Shown: positions 1 through 9,730, counted from the stretch's first letter. The stretch: 63,225 nt of DNA from Carboxylicivirga fragile (GCA_025499625.1 JAFMVD010000034.1:1-63225); one strand, 5' to 3'. Translations and numbers: made by a program. The notes: generated from the sequence alone by a model not told the origin.

Positions 1-90
1 ACTTTAGGGGAGGTTTGGAGGGGTAGAAATAAAGGTTAAGTTTTAATCTATAAGTTGTCTGGATTTTAAATTCTCTTTTGAGACAGCCTC
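1..90 (+). repeat. Terminal copy of a dispersed inverted repeat (left)
   Basis: Positions 1-88 match the reverse complement of 63135-63222 with one mismatch (position 74); a second mismatch is at 89. Read outward from the window, the element begins with GGCTGTCTCAAAA, which resembles insertion-sequence or MITE ends. The outermost bases (with the three extra bases at the right end) form half of a CCTCC/GGAGG palindrome. No transposase gene is visible. The gene ending at 170 lies about 80 bp inside. Confidence 0.85.
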
Positions 91-169
91 TTTTTTTTAT
101 TGGATCAAAACAATCCATAATAAAAGACCCTGAAGCAAAATGCACCAGAGCCAAACAGACAAGTTTATT

Positions 170-661
170 TTATTTACTTAAATACGCTTCTAACTTTCCT
201 TCTTCAAGCACCTCAACTAATCGCTTCAGCTCCTTAGTTAATTTCATCTTATTGATAGGGTTATTGCAATAATTTAGCAACGAAACTAAAGTTCCATCCT
301 CTATTTCTTTCTGACTCGCACCTTCATTTTCTATTACCGTTAAGGCATAGCAACTCAAATATAAATTCTTTAAATCATCGCGCTCTTCCGTCATTAAGAA
401 AACATCCTCATTGATTAAAGCAGACAAATCTTCTGATTTTGATAACCAAGCTTTCACAAAAGCAGTAGCCCTATCACGCTGAACATCTTTTTTATCGTAG
501 CGTGTTGCCGTTAAATAATAACAACAATCCAAAACATATTCTTCTGCATCTTTTAATTGCTCCTTATCATTTAATTCAATATCGTTTAAATAAGAAAAAT
601 CTTGAGCCTTTGTTGAAACTGCTAGAACTAAAGCTATCAGTGTTATAATTAATTGTTTCAT
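170..661 (-). CDS. Hypothetical secreted protein, ~163 aa
   Basis: I do not recognise the family. An N-terminal signal peptide (MKQLIITLIALVLAVSTKAQ) points to export to the periplasm. The mature part is short, acidic and probably all-helical, with adjacent cysteines (DCCYYL) near its start, and ends in charged helices. The ATG at 661 puts the signal sequence at the N-terminus; an in-frame ATG at 676 adds five residues. It stands alone, reading toward the terminal repeat. Role unknown. Confidence 0.6.
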   Translation of the reverse strand: MKQLIITLIALVLAVSTKAQDFSYLNDIELNDKEQLKDAEEYVLDCCYYLTATRYDKKDVQRDRATAFVKAWLSKSEDLSALINEDVFLMTEERDDLKNLYLSCYALTVIENEGASQKEIEDGTLVSLLNYCNNPINKMKLTKELKRLVEVLEEGKLEAYLSK

Positions 662-841
662 AATTTCAGTTTTCATTTAATAATTTCTGAAAGTGTTAAG
701 TAGTACGGCCTTACGGATAAACGACTCAATTATTTTGACAAACAGCCACATCACATAGACTAACACACAAAAATCATTAACGAAAGTTTTCAACAAAAGA
801 GCTAACAATCAGATTTACAAAGCAGTAAAACAATGGATTAT

Positions 842-1285
842 TTAAGCTCTTTTTAGCAATAAATAATTAAGGAAAGTATAGATATAACACCCAACACAAA
901 AATTAAAGAAACACTCTAAACCAGCAAACACCATTAACAACAAACTAAAGGCATTTGCCAAGCCTGAAGCCCCAATAATATATAGAACAAATATTAAACC
1001 TGTAAATATAAAACCTAAACGGGCAGCAAATACCTTAGGCGCTCTATCAATTTGTGGCGCATTTGAAAACCATTTTGACGCAAGGTAATAAGCAATCTGA
1101 CCAACAACACTATAGCGGCGGCCAACGAAACCACGCTGAAAAAAATCAAATACCAATAAAAGTGGAATTACAAATGAATTTAAAAGCATACTTACACCCA
1201 ACAACAAAATAACTATAAATGCTGACACCCTTGGCTGGGCTTCCGATATACGATTTCCTGAAATGGGACAAGTAATATTTTTCAT
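842..1285 (-). CDS. DUF4395-like integral membrane protein
   Basis: About 147 aa. The N-terminus carries a CPISG motif, followed by several hydrophobic segments and a late CVGCYIY motif. Two cysteine motifs around four TM helices are typical of DUF4395 proteins, a family of unknown function sometimes associated with thiol chemistry. The ATG at 1285 starts right before the cysteine motif; an in-frame upstream start adds three residues. Flanking AT-rich DNA has no partner gene. Family call by eye, role not known. Confidence 0.65.
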   Translation of the reverse strand: MKNITCPISGNRISEAQPRVSAFIVILLLGVSMLLNSFVIPLLLVFDFFQRGFVGRRYSVVGQIAYYLASKWFSNAPQIDRAPKVFAARLGFIFTGLIFVLYIIGASGLANAFSLLLMVFAGLECFFNFCVGCYIYTFLNYLLLKRA

Positions 1286-1472
1286 AACAATCAATTAAAT
1301 AATCTTCACTATTAAGATGCTTTTATCTTTTTCCATTGCAAATATAGAAACATTTACCATATATCATTCTTTTTTAGTGTATTTTTTTATTAATAACCCC
1401 AAATAACCTTATTTTATTAGCATTATTTTTCATTGTTTTTTTATATGATTTAATGCAATAAGATAAAAAAAA

Positions 1473-1491
1473 CCGACATAAAATATGTCGG
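1473..1491 (-). terminator. Intrinsic terminator of the 1521-1865 gene
   Basis: A perfect 8-bp stem, CCGACATA/TATGTCGG, with a 3-base loop. On the minus strand it is followed by a run of about eight T. It lies 30 bp beyond the stop of the minus-strand gene at 1521. Confidence 0.8.
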
Positions 1492-1520
1492 TTGCAATAC
1501 ATTATACTAGAATATGATCT

Positions 1521-1865
1521 CTAAATCACCTGCTTTCGCTGCCTACGAAAAAACAGGAATAAGAATGTTGATTTTAATAGAACACCCGAGGCAATCAGCC
1601 AACCATACATATGCTTTAATTCAGGCGAACCCTTTACAAATACCCCTGTTAGAACCAACGACACACCAATTGGTAACAATACTATTTCTGCACCTATTTT
1701 AAATCGCCCCGACCTAATTCCAATTATCAAGTAAATAGCTTTTAGCAAACCACCCAATGAAAACAACACCACAGGCAAGATTCCTGAAACTCCAGATATA
1801 CGTAGAATTATTGCAGTTAATATAAAAACACCTCCAACAATCAGGAGTGATTTAACTCTTCCCAT
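1521..1865 (-). CDS. Small hypothetical membrane protein
   Basis: About 114 aa with four hydrophobic segments (around residues 5-25, 28-48, 55-75 and 85-105) and a basic tail (FFRRQRKQ), so it should sit in the inner membrane. No catalytic motif is visible and the family is not recognised. The ATG at 1865 is preferred; the frame stays open to a TTG at 1910, which would add 15 residues. It is divergent from the phosphoesterase at 2029 and has a good terminator downstream. Confidence 0.55.
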   Translation of the reverse strand: MGRVKSLLIVGGVFILTAIILRISGVSGILPVVLFSLGGLLKAIYLIIGIRSGRFKIGAEIVLLPIGVSLVLTGVFVKGSPELKHMYGWLIASGVLLKSTFLFLFFRRQRKQVI

Positions 1866-2028
1866 ATTCTCTTTTGTTTTATTCAATACATAAAAAGCTT
1901 TAACATCCAATGGTGCAAAGCTGAGAACTTCAAAAGTAACACATCCATTATTAAGTCCAATTATATAACAATATTATTGTGAGCTTTACTATATTTACAA
2001 TACATAACACCCTAATCGAAACTTAATA

Positions 2029-3192
2029 ATGAAAATAGCCAGCATACTAATTTTTCTTGGAATCATACTTAGCGTTCATTTCACGGTTAATTATTACATT
2101 TATTCACGTGGCATTCAATGCCTCCAAGGCGCTCCACAACTCAAGAGCTTTTTCAGAGCCATCATGATTATATTAGTCATTGCCTATCCTCTTGGTCGCT
2201 TCCTTGAAAAAATATGGTACTCTCCTGTCGCAACCAGCCTCCATTGGATTGGTGCCTTTTGGTTTGCAGGCATGCTATACTTCACTCTTAGTTTAATTAC
2301 GATAGATTTAATTCGCCTTATTAACCTAGCTTTCCATTTTCTCCCGGCGAAAAACACAGATTCATACGAAAAACTAAAACTCTTTTTAGGATCAGGTGTA
2401 ACTATGCTGATTCTCTTGCTAATGTTGGCTGGCTTTATCAATGCTTGGACCCCCAAAACATCACGACACAACATTACCATTAATAAATCAGCGGGAGAAA
2501 TAACAGAACTGCGGATTGTTGCCGTTTCCGACATTCATCTGGGCACCATTATCGGTCCTCGAAAAACCGAAAAACTGGTTCAATCCATCAACCGCCTTAA
2601 ACCTGATATTATATTACTCGCTGGCGACATTGTGGATGAAGATGTTCAACCCGTAATAAAACAAAACCTTGGCGAGAGCCTCAAACAACTCAAAGCTCCC
2701 TTGGGTATTTATGCTTCAACGGGTAATCACGAATACATTGGTGGCGTTGAACGAGCAGCAAAATACCTTTCGGAACACGGCTTGACTCTTCTACGGGATT
2801 CAAATATCCTCATAAACAATTCCTTTTACATTATCGGACGCGAAGACAAGGACAAGAACAGAAGCAGAAGTGCATCTGAACGCAAAGATTTAGATCAATT
2901 ACTTCTTGACATCGACAAGGCTAAACCAATGATCCTACTTGATCATCAGCCTTTCAATCTTGATGAAGCGACCAAAGCAGGCATAGATCTGCAAATATCC
3001 GGACATACTCACCACGGGCAACTTTGGCCAATCAACTACATCACCAAACGAATTTTTGAAGTGAGTCGAGGATACAAACAGAAAGAGCAATCGCATTTTA
3101 TTGTGAGCACAGGGTTTGGAACATGGGGACCACCCATCAGAACGGGGAATCGTCCGGAGATATTAGAGATTACACTTAAGTTTAATCCTTAA
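2029..3192 (+). CDS. Membrane-anchored metallophosphoesterase (YkuE-like)
   Basis: 387 aa. The N-terminal ~140 residues hold four hydrophobic segments, followed by a calcineurin-like domain with all metal-binding motifs: SDIHLG near 166, GDIVDE near 199, GNHEY near 231 and GHTHHG near 325. This layout fits the YaeI/YkuE-type phosphoesterases, some of which act on UDP-diacylglucosamine or phospholipids; the substrate here cannot be told. The catalytic part should face the periplasm or the membrane surface. A TATATTTAC box lies about 35 bp upstream. Monocistronic, followed by a receptor gene with its own promoter. Confidence 0.85.
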   Translation: MKIASILIFLGIILSVHFTVNYYIYSRGIQCLQGAPQLKSFFRAIMIILVIAYPLGRFLEKIWYSPVATSLHWIGAFWFAGMLYFTLSLITIDLIRLINLAFHFLPAKNTDSYEKLKLFLGSGVTMLILLLMLAGFINAWTPKTSRHNITINKSAGEITELRIVAVSDIHLGTIIGPRKTEKLVQSINRLKPDIILLAGDIVDEDVQPVIKQNLGESLKQLKAPLGIYASTGNHEYIGGVERAAKYLSEHGLTLLRDSNILINNSFYIIGREDKDKNRSRSASERKDLDQLLLDIDKAKPMILLDHQPFNLDEATKAGIDLQISGHTHHGQLWPINYITKRIFEVSRGYKQKEQSHFIVSTGFGTWGPPIRTGNRPEILEITLKFNP

Positions 3193-3233
3193 AATTTCAT
3201 AACAATATTAAAGTACAAAATGCCATAAAATCC

Positions 3234-3241
3234 TATATTTG
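3234..3241 (+). promoter_or_regulatory. Bacteroidota -7 promoter box (TATATTTG)
   Basis: Matches TAnnTTTG and sits 71 bp before the TonB receptor start. No convincing TTTG -33 box is at the right distance, so confidence is moderate. Confidence 0.45.
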
Positions 3242-3311
3242 CAGCAGCAATACCGCACACACTTGTGCTTTAGAAACGATTGCTGATTAACCTTAATCTG
3301 ATTTTGGCAGA

Positions 3312-5720
3312 ATGATTCGGCTATTTTATATTTTTTTATTCTTAAGCTTTATATCAAAGGTAGCAGGCCAAACAGTACTCGTAAGAGATCACCAAAGCCT
3401 TCAGCCTCTTGAGCTCGTAACGATTTTTACTCAAAATCCAATTAAGAGTACTGTCACAAATATGAAAGGACAAAGCTCTATCCAAGAATTTGTAAACCTC
3501 GACAGCATTCATTTTAGACTAATTGGCTACGAAACCATAATTATTAATTATGCAGACCTAAAGAACAGACAGTTTGAGGTACTGATGGAGCAAAGCGAAT
3601 TATCGCTTGATGAGGTGGTGGTATCTGCAACAAAATGGAAGCAAGGCAGAAGAGATACGCCATCTAAAATATCAGTTCTTAAACCCAAGGATGTTAGCTT
3701 CCTAAATCCTCAAACAGCAGCCGATCTTATTGAAAAAACAGGTGACGTATTTATTCAAAAAAGTCAGATGGGTGGCGGCAGCCCAATGATTCGAGGATTT
3801 GCAACCAATCGTGTATTAATAACGGTTGATGGTGTAAGAATGAACAATGCCATATTCCGAAGCGGAAACATTCAAAACATTATATCACTCGATCCCTTTG
3901 CAACTAACAGAGCCGAAGTGATATTTGGCCCAGGCTCAATCATTTATGGAAGCGATGCCATTGGCGGTGTGATGGGCTTCTATACATTTGATCCCATCCT
4001 CTCTCATGGAGAGCGAAACTTCGACCTAATTCGTGCAAATACCAGATACTCATCAGCCAATAGTGAAATAACCGGACATGTTGATTTCAACCTTGGATTC
4101 GACAAGTGGGCTTCCTTTTCAAGCATCACCTATTCTAAATATGGTGATCAGAAAATGGGCAAAAACGGCCCAGATGATTATTTACGCTCTGAGTATGTGG
4201 AAAGACAAAATGGTGTTGATGAAATAATCGATAATCGGGAACCAACAAATCAGATTCCCAGTGGCTATAATCAATTGAACTTAATGCAGAAGTTTAAGTA
4301 TGCACCTAATGATCGGTGGCAACTTAATTACGGCTTCCATTATTCCGAATCCTCAAATGTTGATCGCTACGATCGTTTAATTCAATATAAGGACGATGCC
4401 TTACGCTATGCCGAATGGTATTATGGCCCACAAGTTTGGCTAATGAATAATCTTAACATTCAGCACTCTGGCACCAGTAAAATGTACGACCACGTTCAAA
4501 TTCTAGCTTCACATCAATTCTTCAAGGAAAGCAGACACAGTAGAAGCCTTAATGCCATTGACAAGAAACACCGAACTGAAAAAGTAAATGCCTACAGTAT
4601 AAACATAGATTTAGAAAAAGGCTGGAGAGATGGTAATCGCTTATTTTATGGTTTTGAAACCGTAATAAACAAGGTTAATTCCAAAGGTCAAAAAGAAGAC
4701 ATAAGTAATAACACCTGTATCCCAGATGCTTCACGCTATCCAGATGGATCTATATGGTTATCAATGGCAGGATACGGAAACATACTTCATAAGTTCAATG
4801 AGAAAACAAGTTTTCAAGGTGGATTAAGATACAATTACATCTATCTAAATGCCGATTTCAACAATGACTACTACGACTTTCAGTTTACCAATGCACGCAT
4901 TAATACAGGTGCGGTAACAGGAAGTGCCGGGCTCATCCATAACCCTATCGACCACTGGCAACTAAGTGCTACTATAGCTACAGGATTTAGAGCGCCTAAC
5001 ATTGATGATGTGGGAAAAGTATTCGATTCTGAGCCTGGATCAGTTGTAGTTCCTAATCCAGACTTAAAACCTGAATATGCCATAAATGGAGAACTGGGAG
5101 CGGCTGTTGTTGTGGTTAAAAAACTCAAAATTGATTTTGCAACGTATTATACCATATTAACCGATGCCATGGTACGTCGTGATTTCACACTTAATGGTGA
5201 AGAGTACATTATGTACGATGATGAATTAAGTAAAGTGCAAGCCATACAAAATGCTGCTCATGCCTATGTTTATGGTATTCAATGCGGATTTGAGTTTAAA
5301 CTTAAATCTGGCATCAGTGCCTCATCTCGCTTCAACTACCAAAAGGGCGAAGAGGAACTGGAAGATGGCACCTATTCGCCAATGCGCCATGCGCCACCTT
5401 GGTTTGGATCGAGCCACATTAGCTATAAAAACGAAAAACTAAAACTGGATTTCAACCTACAATACAATGGCCAGGTAGCCTACAATAATATGCCAGCCAG
5501 CGAAATTAGTAAAACACACATTTATGCACTCGATGGCAACGGTAATCCATACTCCCCTTCCTGGACAACCATGAATATTCGTGGGCAATATCAGATAAAT
5601 GATGCTTTACTCGCCACCGCTGGCATCGATAACCTAACAGACAAACGCTATAAAGGTTATTCATCAGGCATTGCTGCTCCGGGAAGAAATTTCATTATTT
5701 CACTCATGTTATCATTGTAA
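3312..5720 (+). CDS. TonB-dependent outer-membrane receptor, heme/hemoglobin-receptor type
   Basis: 802 aa. Order: signal peptide (1-19), carboxypeptidase-regulatory-like domain (~20-105), plug (~115-235) and 22-strand barrel to the end. The plug has the conserved GGGSPMIRGF and RVLITVDGVRMNNA stretches and GSIIYGSDAIGG, typical of the HmuR/ShuA group of heme and hemoglobin receptors. The barrel contains the ATGFRAPN region usual in that group. It takes up a ligand across the outer membrane using ExbBD-TonB energy. Heme is the favoured substrate by similarity, but no heme-handling gene lies next to it, so substrate is an inference. Confidence 0.85.
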   Translation: MIRLFYIFLFLSFISKVAGQTVLVRDHQSLQPLELVTIFTQNPIKSTVTNMKGQSSIQEFVNLDSIHFRLIGYETIIINYADLKNRQFEVLMEQSELSLDEVVVSATKWKQGRRDTPSKISVLKPKDVSFLNPQTAADLIEKTGDVFIQKSQMGGGSPMIRGFATNRVLITVDGVRMNNAIFRSGNIQNIISLDPFATNRAEVIFGPGSIIYGSDAIGGVMGFYTFDPILSHGERNFDLIRANTRYSSANSEITGHVDFNLGFDKWASFSSITYSKYGDQKMGKNGPDDYLRSEYVERQNGVDEIIDNREPTNQIPSGYNQLNLMQKFKYAPNDRWQLNYGFHYSESSNVDRYDRLIQYKDDALRYAEWYYGPQVWLMNNLNIQHSGTSKMYDHVQILASHQFFKESRHSRSLNAIDKKHRTEKVNAYSINIDLEKGWRDGNRLFYGFETVINKVNSKGQKEDISNNTCIPDASRYPDGSIWLSMAGYGNILHKFNEKTSFQGGLRYNYIYLNADFNNDYYDFQFTNARINTGAVTGSAGLIHNPIDHWQLSATIATGFRAPNIDDVGKVFDSEPGSVVVPNPDLKPEYAINGELGAAVVVVKKLKIDFATYYTILTDAMVRRDFTLNGEEYIMYDDELSKVQAIQNAAHAYVYGIQCGFEFKLKSGISASSRFNYQKGEEELEDGTYSPMRHAPPWFGSSHISYKNEKLKLDFNLQYNGQVAYNNMPASEISKTHIYALDGNGNPYSPSWTTMNIRGQYQINDALLATAGIDNLTDKRYKGYSSGIAAPGRNFIISLMLSL

Positions 5721-5807
5721 TGGATAAATAATCCCCCTCAAACGTTAATTAAAGCCAAAAAACACATTTAGACCAAGTCAAGACTACTCATTATCAAAAA
5801 ATAGGTC

Positions 5808-5815
5808 TATCTTTG
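5808..5815 (+). promoter_or_regulatory. Bacteroidota -7 promoter box (TATCTTTG)
   Basis: TATCTTTGCGCC is a classic form of the TAnnTTTG box. Transcription from it would give the DEAD-box gene a leader of about 110 nt, long enough for cold-shock-type 5' UTR control, as seen in csdA-like genes elsewhere (inference). Confidence 0.6.
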
Positions 5816-5930
5816 CGCCCGATAATAAAAACAAGACCTCTCTGGTCACTTTCCGTAGCATTTCGTAGCATAGCTAAAATTCTGGGTAACCGCTGCATGA
5901 ACGTGAAAACGAGTGGTAAAAGAATTTTTT

Positions 5931-7613
5931 ATGCAAACATTTAAAGACACAGGTCTTCCCGAGGAGATTCTGAAAGCTATTGGTGAGCTCGGTTACGAAA
6001 CACCAACCCCTATTCAAAGTAAAACTATTCCTGAAATTTTAAATCACGGAAATGACTTAATTGCTTTGGCACAAACCGGCACAGGTAAAACTGGCGCTTT
6101 CGGTCTACCTGTAATACCACAGGTGGTTACCGAAGAAAAAAGAGTTCAAGCACTTATCCTTTGTCCAACACGTGAACTGTGTTTACAAATCACAAAGGAT
6201 TTACAGAAATATGCTAAATATTACAAAGATTTATTTGTAACACCTGTATATGGTGGTACTGAGATACGTACACAGATGAGAGCTTTGAAAAAAGGGTCTC
6301 ACATTGTTGTTGGTACGCCAGGCAGAATGAATGATCTTATCAACCGTAAGGCAATTGAATTAGGTGATGTTCGTTGGTTAATCCTTGATGAAGCTGATGA
6401 AATGCTTAACATGGGTTTCAAAGACGATCTTGAAAGCATCATGGCGCAAACACCAGAGTGGCGTCAAACGCTATTATTTTCGGCAACCATGCCTGCTGCG
6501 ATTGCAAAGATGTCGAAGAAGTACATGTCTGATCCAGTGGAACTAAGCGTAGGTGCTAAAAACGCTGGAGCAAGTAACGTGGAGCATCAATTCTACATGG
6601 TGCAAGCTCACGATCGCTACAAAGCCTTAAAGCGAATTGTTGATGTTACACCTGATGTATACGGTATTATCTTTTGCCGTACACGACAGGAAACAAAAGA
6701 CATTGCTGATAAATTGATGGCTGATGGTTACAATGCCGATGCTATTCATGGTGATTTATCACAAGCACAGCGCGATATGGTTATGCACCGTTTCCGCAAA
6801 AAGCACCTTCAACTATTGGTAGCTACCGATGTGGCTGCTCGTGGTATTGATGTAAACGATCTAACACACGTTATCAACTATAATTTACCTGACGATATTG
6901 AGGTATACATCCACCGTAGTGGGCGTACTGGACGTGCCGGCAAAAAAGGTATCGCTGTTACAATCATTCACTCGCGTGAGATGCACCGCATCAAAGCAAT
7001 CGAAAAAATTGCTAAGAAAACATTCGAGCGTAAAATGGTTCCTAAGGCAGATGAAATTTGTGAAAAACAATTGTTCAGCTTCCTGGATCGAGTTAGCGTT
7101 ACCGAACTAGAGGAAACTTCACCAGTGAATGCGTTATTACCTGCTGCCTATGATAAGCTAGCAAATATGGAACGCGAGCAATTGATCAAGCAATTTGTGG
7201 CTGCTGAATTTAACCGTTTCATGGAGTATTACAAAGATGCGCCAGACTTAAATATCTATAAAGAAGATAGAGGCCGTGGTGGTAGAGATCGTCGTGATGG
7301 TGGAAGAGGCCGTGACAATGCTGACTTCAGCCGCTTATTCATTAACGTTGGTAAGGTCGACAAGATTACCTCTGGTGATATCATTGGTTTAATTAACAGC
7401 AAACTAAAAGGTGTTACAGTAAAAGTTGGTAAAATTGAACTACTGCGTAACTTCTCATTTGTTGAAGTTGATAAAGCGTACGAGCAAGATGTAATTACCA
7501 AACTTAGCAAAGCTAAGATGAAAGGCAAAAGCGTAAACTTAGAAGTAGCTTCGCCAAAACCTTCATCTTCATCCAGAAGAAGACCGCAGTCAGGACGCAA
7601 AAAACGTTACTAA
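5931..7613 (+). CDS. deaD: ATP-dependent RNA helicase, DEAD-box, DeaD/CsdA-like
   Basis: 560 aa. RecA domain 1 has the Q motif, Walker A (AQTGTGKTG, near residue 45), PTRELC, DEADE and SAT; domain 2 has ARGID and HRSGRTGRAG. A charged RGG-like linker (around 445-465) leads to a C-terminal DbpA-type RNA-binding domain (around 470-540) and a basic tail. It unwinds structured RNA, probably in ribosome assembly and cold adaptation. The ATG at 5931 gives the usual N-terminus; a GTG at 5913 would add six residues. A long leader separates it from its promoter. Confidence 0.9.
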   Translation: MQTFKDTGLPEEILKAIGELGYETPTPIQSKTIPEILNHGNDLIALAQTGTGKTGAFGLPVIPQVVTEEKRVQALILCPTRELCLQITKDLQKYAKYYKDLFVTPVYGGTEIRTQMRALKKGSHIVVGTPGRMNDLINRKAIELGDVRWLILDEADEMLNMGFKDDLESIMAQTPEWRQTLLFSATMPAAIAKMSKKYMSDPVELSVGAKNAGASNVEHQFYMVQAHDRYKALKRIVDVTPDVYGIIFCRTRQETKDIADKLMADGYNADAIHGDLSQAQRDMVMHRFRKKHLQLLVATDVAARGIDVNDLTHVINYNLPDDIEVYIHRSGRTGRAGKKGIAVTIIHSREMHRIKAIEKIAKKTFERKMVPKADEICEKQLFSFLDRVSVTELEETSPVNALLPAAYDKLANMEREQLIKQFVAAEFNRFMEYYKDAPDLNIYKEDRGRGGRDRRDGGRGRDNADFSRLFINVGKVDKITSGDIIGLINSKLKGVTVKVGKIELLRNFSFVEVDKAYEQDVITKLSKAKMKGKSVNLEVASPKPSSSSRRRPQSGRKKRY

Positions 7614-7634
7614 GGAATTAGTGAACTAATATAT

Positions 7635-7667
7635 AAAAGGGGAAAATCAATGTGATTTTCCCCTTTT
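7635..7667. terminator. Bidirectional terminator between convergent genes
   Basis: AAAAGGGGAAAATCA and TGATTTTCCCCTTTT form a 15-bp perfect stem with a 3-base loop, flanked by A/T runs on both sides. It serves the helicase gene (+) and the DUF6599-like gene (-). Confidence 0.9.
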
Positions 7668-7673
7668 TTATTT

Positions 7674-8519
7674 CTATTGAACAGTTTCAATCAAATCATC
7701 CAATAACTTTAAGTGCTTTTCGGGTTCTTTAGCATCTAGCAAACCACAAATTACACCTTCCTTATAGTTAAGCACTACCTTGCCTATGTAAGGGTCGTCA
7801 AATTGATACCGCTTCTCTTTCAATCGCTTCTTATATTTGAGTCTAGTAAAGTAACGCTCAATTACAGCTCTGCAATGTTCATCATCTCCTTTATAAGCAA
7901 ACAAACGAATTGATTCTCCCTCGTTTTCATAAACAACGGTACAGGCGCCATTAAAGCCAGTAATACCCATAAAATTCTCGGCCATATAGCGCTCAGTAGA
8001 AGCTACTTTAAATTTCTTTGGAAACCATGTGAATTGCTCAGGCAATGCACAAGGCTCGCAAATAAGCGAAGCCACTTGTTTCGAAAACTTTAGTAATTCA
8101 TCTTCGGGAACAGCCGGATAGCCATTGTAAACTTTTACGTAGTAATCTTTTGCAAGAAAAAACACAGCTCCACTCTCAATAAAACCCTCAGCTCCGATGC
8201 TGCTTAATTTAGCTCCTTGCGGACGTTCTTCGGTGTAAATACCAAAGGCAAACATAGGATTCTTATGGCGATACAGCTCTAATGTCACAAGTTTTCCATC
8301 GGGATTAGCATAATCAACTACCCATAAATCCTGAAACTTGTAACCAAGGTAAAAATCTGATGCTCCGTTTATATAATCATACAAATTATCACGATCATAA
8401 AATTGTTTTTCACCAGAGATACTATAACCATCAACCTTCTTAAATTGCTCAGGATAATCCTGAGAAAAACCATTTAGTGCTACAACAAACACCAACATCA
8501 CTACAAAAAATCGCCTCAT
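7674..8519 (-). CDS. Secreted DUF6599-like protein
   Basis: 281 aa with a signal peptide (first ~20 residues, ending LNGFSQ). The N-terminal half has the block DNLYDYINGASDFYLGY followed by an aromatic-rich region and a CEPC pair near residue 155; this resembles DUF6599, exported proteins of unknown function. It lies 17 bp downstream of the aldo/keto reductase gene on the same strand, so the two probably form an operon. A role in handling or supporting that exported redox enzyme is possible but only inferred. Confidence 0.65.
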   Translation of the reverse strand: MRRFFVVMLVFVVALNGFSQDYPEQFKKVDGYSISGEKQFYDRDNLYDYINGASDFYLGYKFQDLWVVDYANPDGKLVTLELYRHKNPMFAFGIYTEERPQGAKLSSIGAEGFIESGAVFFLAKDYYVKVYNGYPAVPEDELLKFSKQVASLICEPCALPEQFTWFPKKFKVASTERYMAENFMGITGFNGACTVVYENEGESIRLFAYKGDDEHCRAVIERYFTRLKYKKRLKEKRYQFDDPYIGKVVLNYKEGVICGLLDAKEPEKHLKLLDDLIETVQ

Positions 8520-8536
8520 CTAATATCAATTACTAA

Positions 8537-9730
8537 TTACACAACAAAATCTTCTGGCACATCAACCAAACGACTTACTTCTTTAATTTTATCAGCAACA
8601 GCAAACTGCTTTACACAACTTACAGTACAAGAGTCACAAGTGCTACATGGATCGTTTACAACTCCCATATTTGCCAACAATTCCTTTGCCTTGCCCATTT
8701 CGCGATACCCGTAGGTATACATATACGAACGCATTATCTCAGGTATAGGCAAGTTCTTTTTACATTGACCATTACATACATCGCAAGCGTTGCAATATAA
8801 TCCTGCATATTCACGTGCAAATTCTAAATCTTTCTCTTCCGATTTATTTAACTTGAGTTTTTCCATTACACTCCAACTCTCTTCCAGTTGATCAATGGTA
8901 GCAACACTAGGGATAGAAGTGCAAATATGCTCATTTTGCAAAGCCCATTTTAGTGCCGCTTTTGTATTAACAGGTTTAGTCTGATCTTTATCTAAAAAGC
9001 CACCCGCCATTACTTTCATAGCCACGAAACCAATACCTTTGGCAGCGCCTTCTTCAATCGCCATATTTAACTCTGGTAAATGATCTTGCTTGAAATTATA
9101 AGCAGTTAATACAACGTCATATATTTCGGCCTCAATGGCCGCACGTATAACTTCCGGCTCGTTTTTATGAGTAGAAACACCCAAAAATTTACACTTACCT
9201 TGCTCTTTAGCCAATTTTACAGCCTTAATAACTTCGGGATGTAATACTGCTTGTTTAGTCGAAACAGCATGCACATATAATAAATCAACACTTTTTACTT
9301 GCAGTCGTTCCAAACTGGTATCGAACATCTTTAAAAAGTTCTCAGCGGTACACTCTTCACCTATCAAACCAGTTTTCCGATCCATGTCATCAGGAACAAT
9401 TTTAGTAACTGTAAATAGCTTGCTCAAATCCTGATCTTCTAGAGCCTCACCTAACATGGTTTCATTTTTACCTTTTTGATATACATGAGCCGTATCAAAG
9501 TGTTTAATACCTTTAATTAAACCGGCTTTTACCATCGACGGATCTTTCATAGCTCCCACACTAACAATAGGTAATTTTATACCTGTTCGGCCAAGTGTTC
9601 GGTAAATAACAGCTTCTTTCTTTTTTGATTTTGCGGCACTATCCGTTGTTTTAAGCAGCGACGCTCCAGCTATACCCGCTGTGGCTACTTTCAGAAAATG
9701 TCTTCTACTCTTCTTTTCAGTCTTATTCAT
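8537..9730 (-). CDS. Tat-exported aldo/keto reductase with C-terminal [4Fe-4S]-type cysteine clusters
   Basis: 397 aa. A twin-arginine signal (KKSRRHFLKVATAGIAGASLL) precedes an AKR barrel (around 40-310) with the catalytic Asp/Tyr region HFDTAHVY and Lys motif. The C-terminus has two cysteine clusters, CNACDVCNGQC and CSTCDSCTVSC, resembling ferredoxin-like AKRs. The Tat signal implies that cofactors are inserted before export to the periplasm. Substrate unknown; sugars or sugar derivatives are common for the family. Its small exported neighbour at 7674 is probably co-transcribed. Confidence 0.85.
   Translation of the reverse strand: MNKTEKKSRRHFLKVATAGIAGASLLKTTDSAAKSKKKEAVIYRTLGRTGIKLPIVSVGAMKDPSMVKAGLIKGIKHFDTAHVYQKGKNETMLGEALEDQDLSKLFTVTKIVPDDMDRKTGLIGEECTAENFLKMFDTSLERLQVKSVDLLYVHAVSTKQAVLHPEVIKAVKLAKEQGKCKFLGVSTHKNEPEVIRAAIEAEIYDVVLTAYNFKQDHLPELNMAIEEGAAKGIGFVAMKVMAGGFLDKDQTKPVNTKAALKWALQNEHICTSIPSVATIDQLEESWSVMEKLKLNKSEEKDLEFAREYAGLYCNACDVCNGQCKKNLPIPEIMRSYMYTYGYREMGKAKELLANMGVVNDPCSTCDSCTVSCVKQFAVADKIKEVSRLVDVPEDFVV

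Noticed and set aside
1-170. Insertion-sequence gene at the window end
   Set aside because: The repeat resembles an IS end, but no transposase frame is visible within the window.
3242-3311. Cobalamin or other riboswitch before the 3312 receptor
   Set aside because: The leader is only about 70 nt and shows no conserved riboswitch core.
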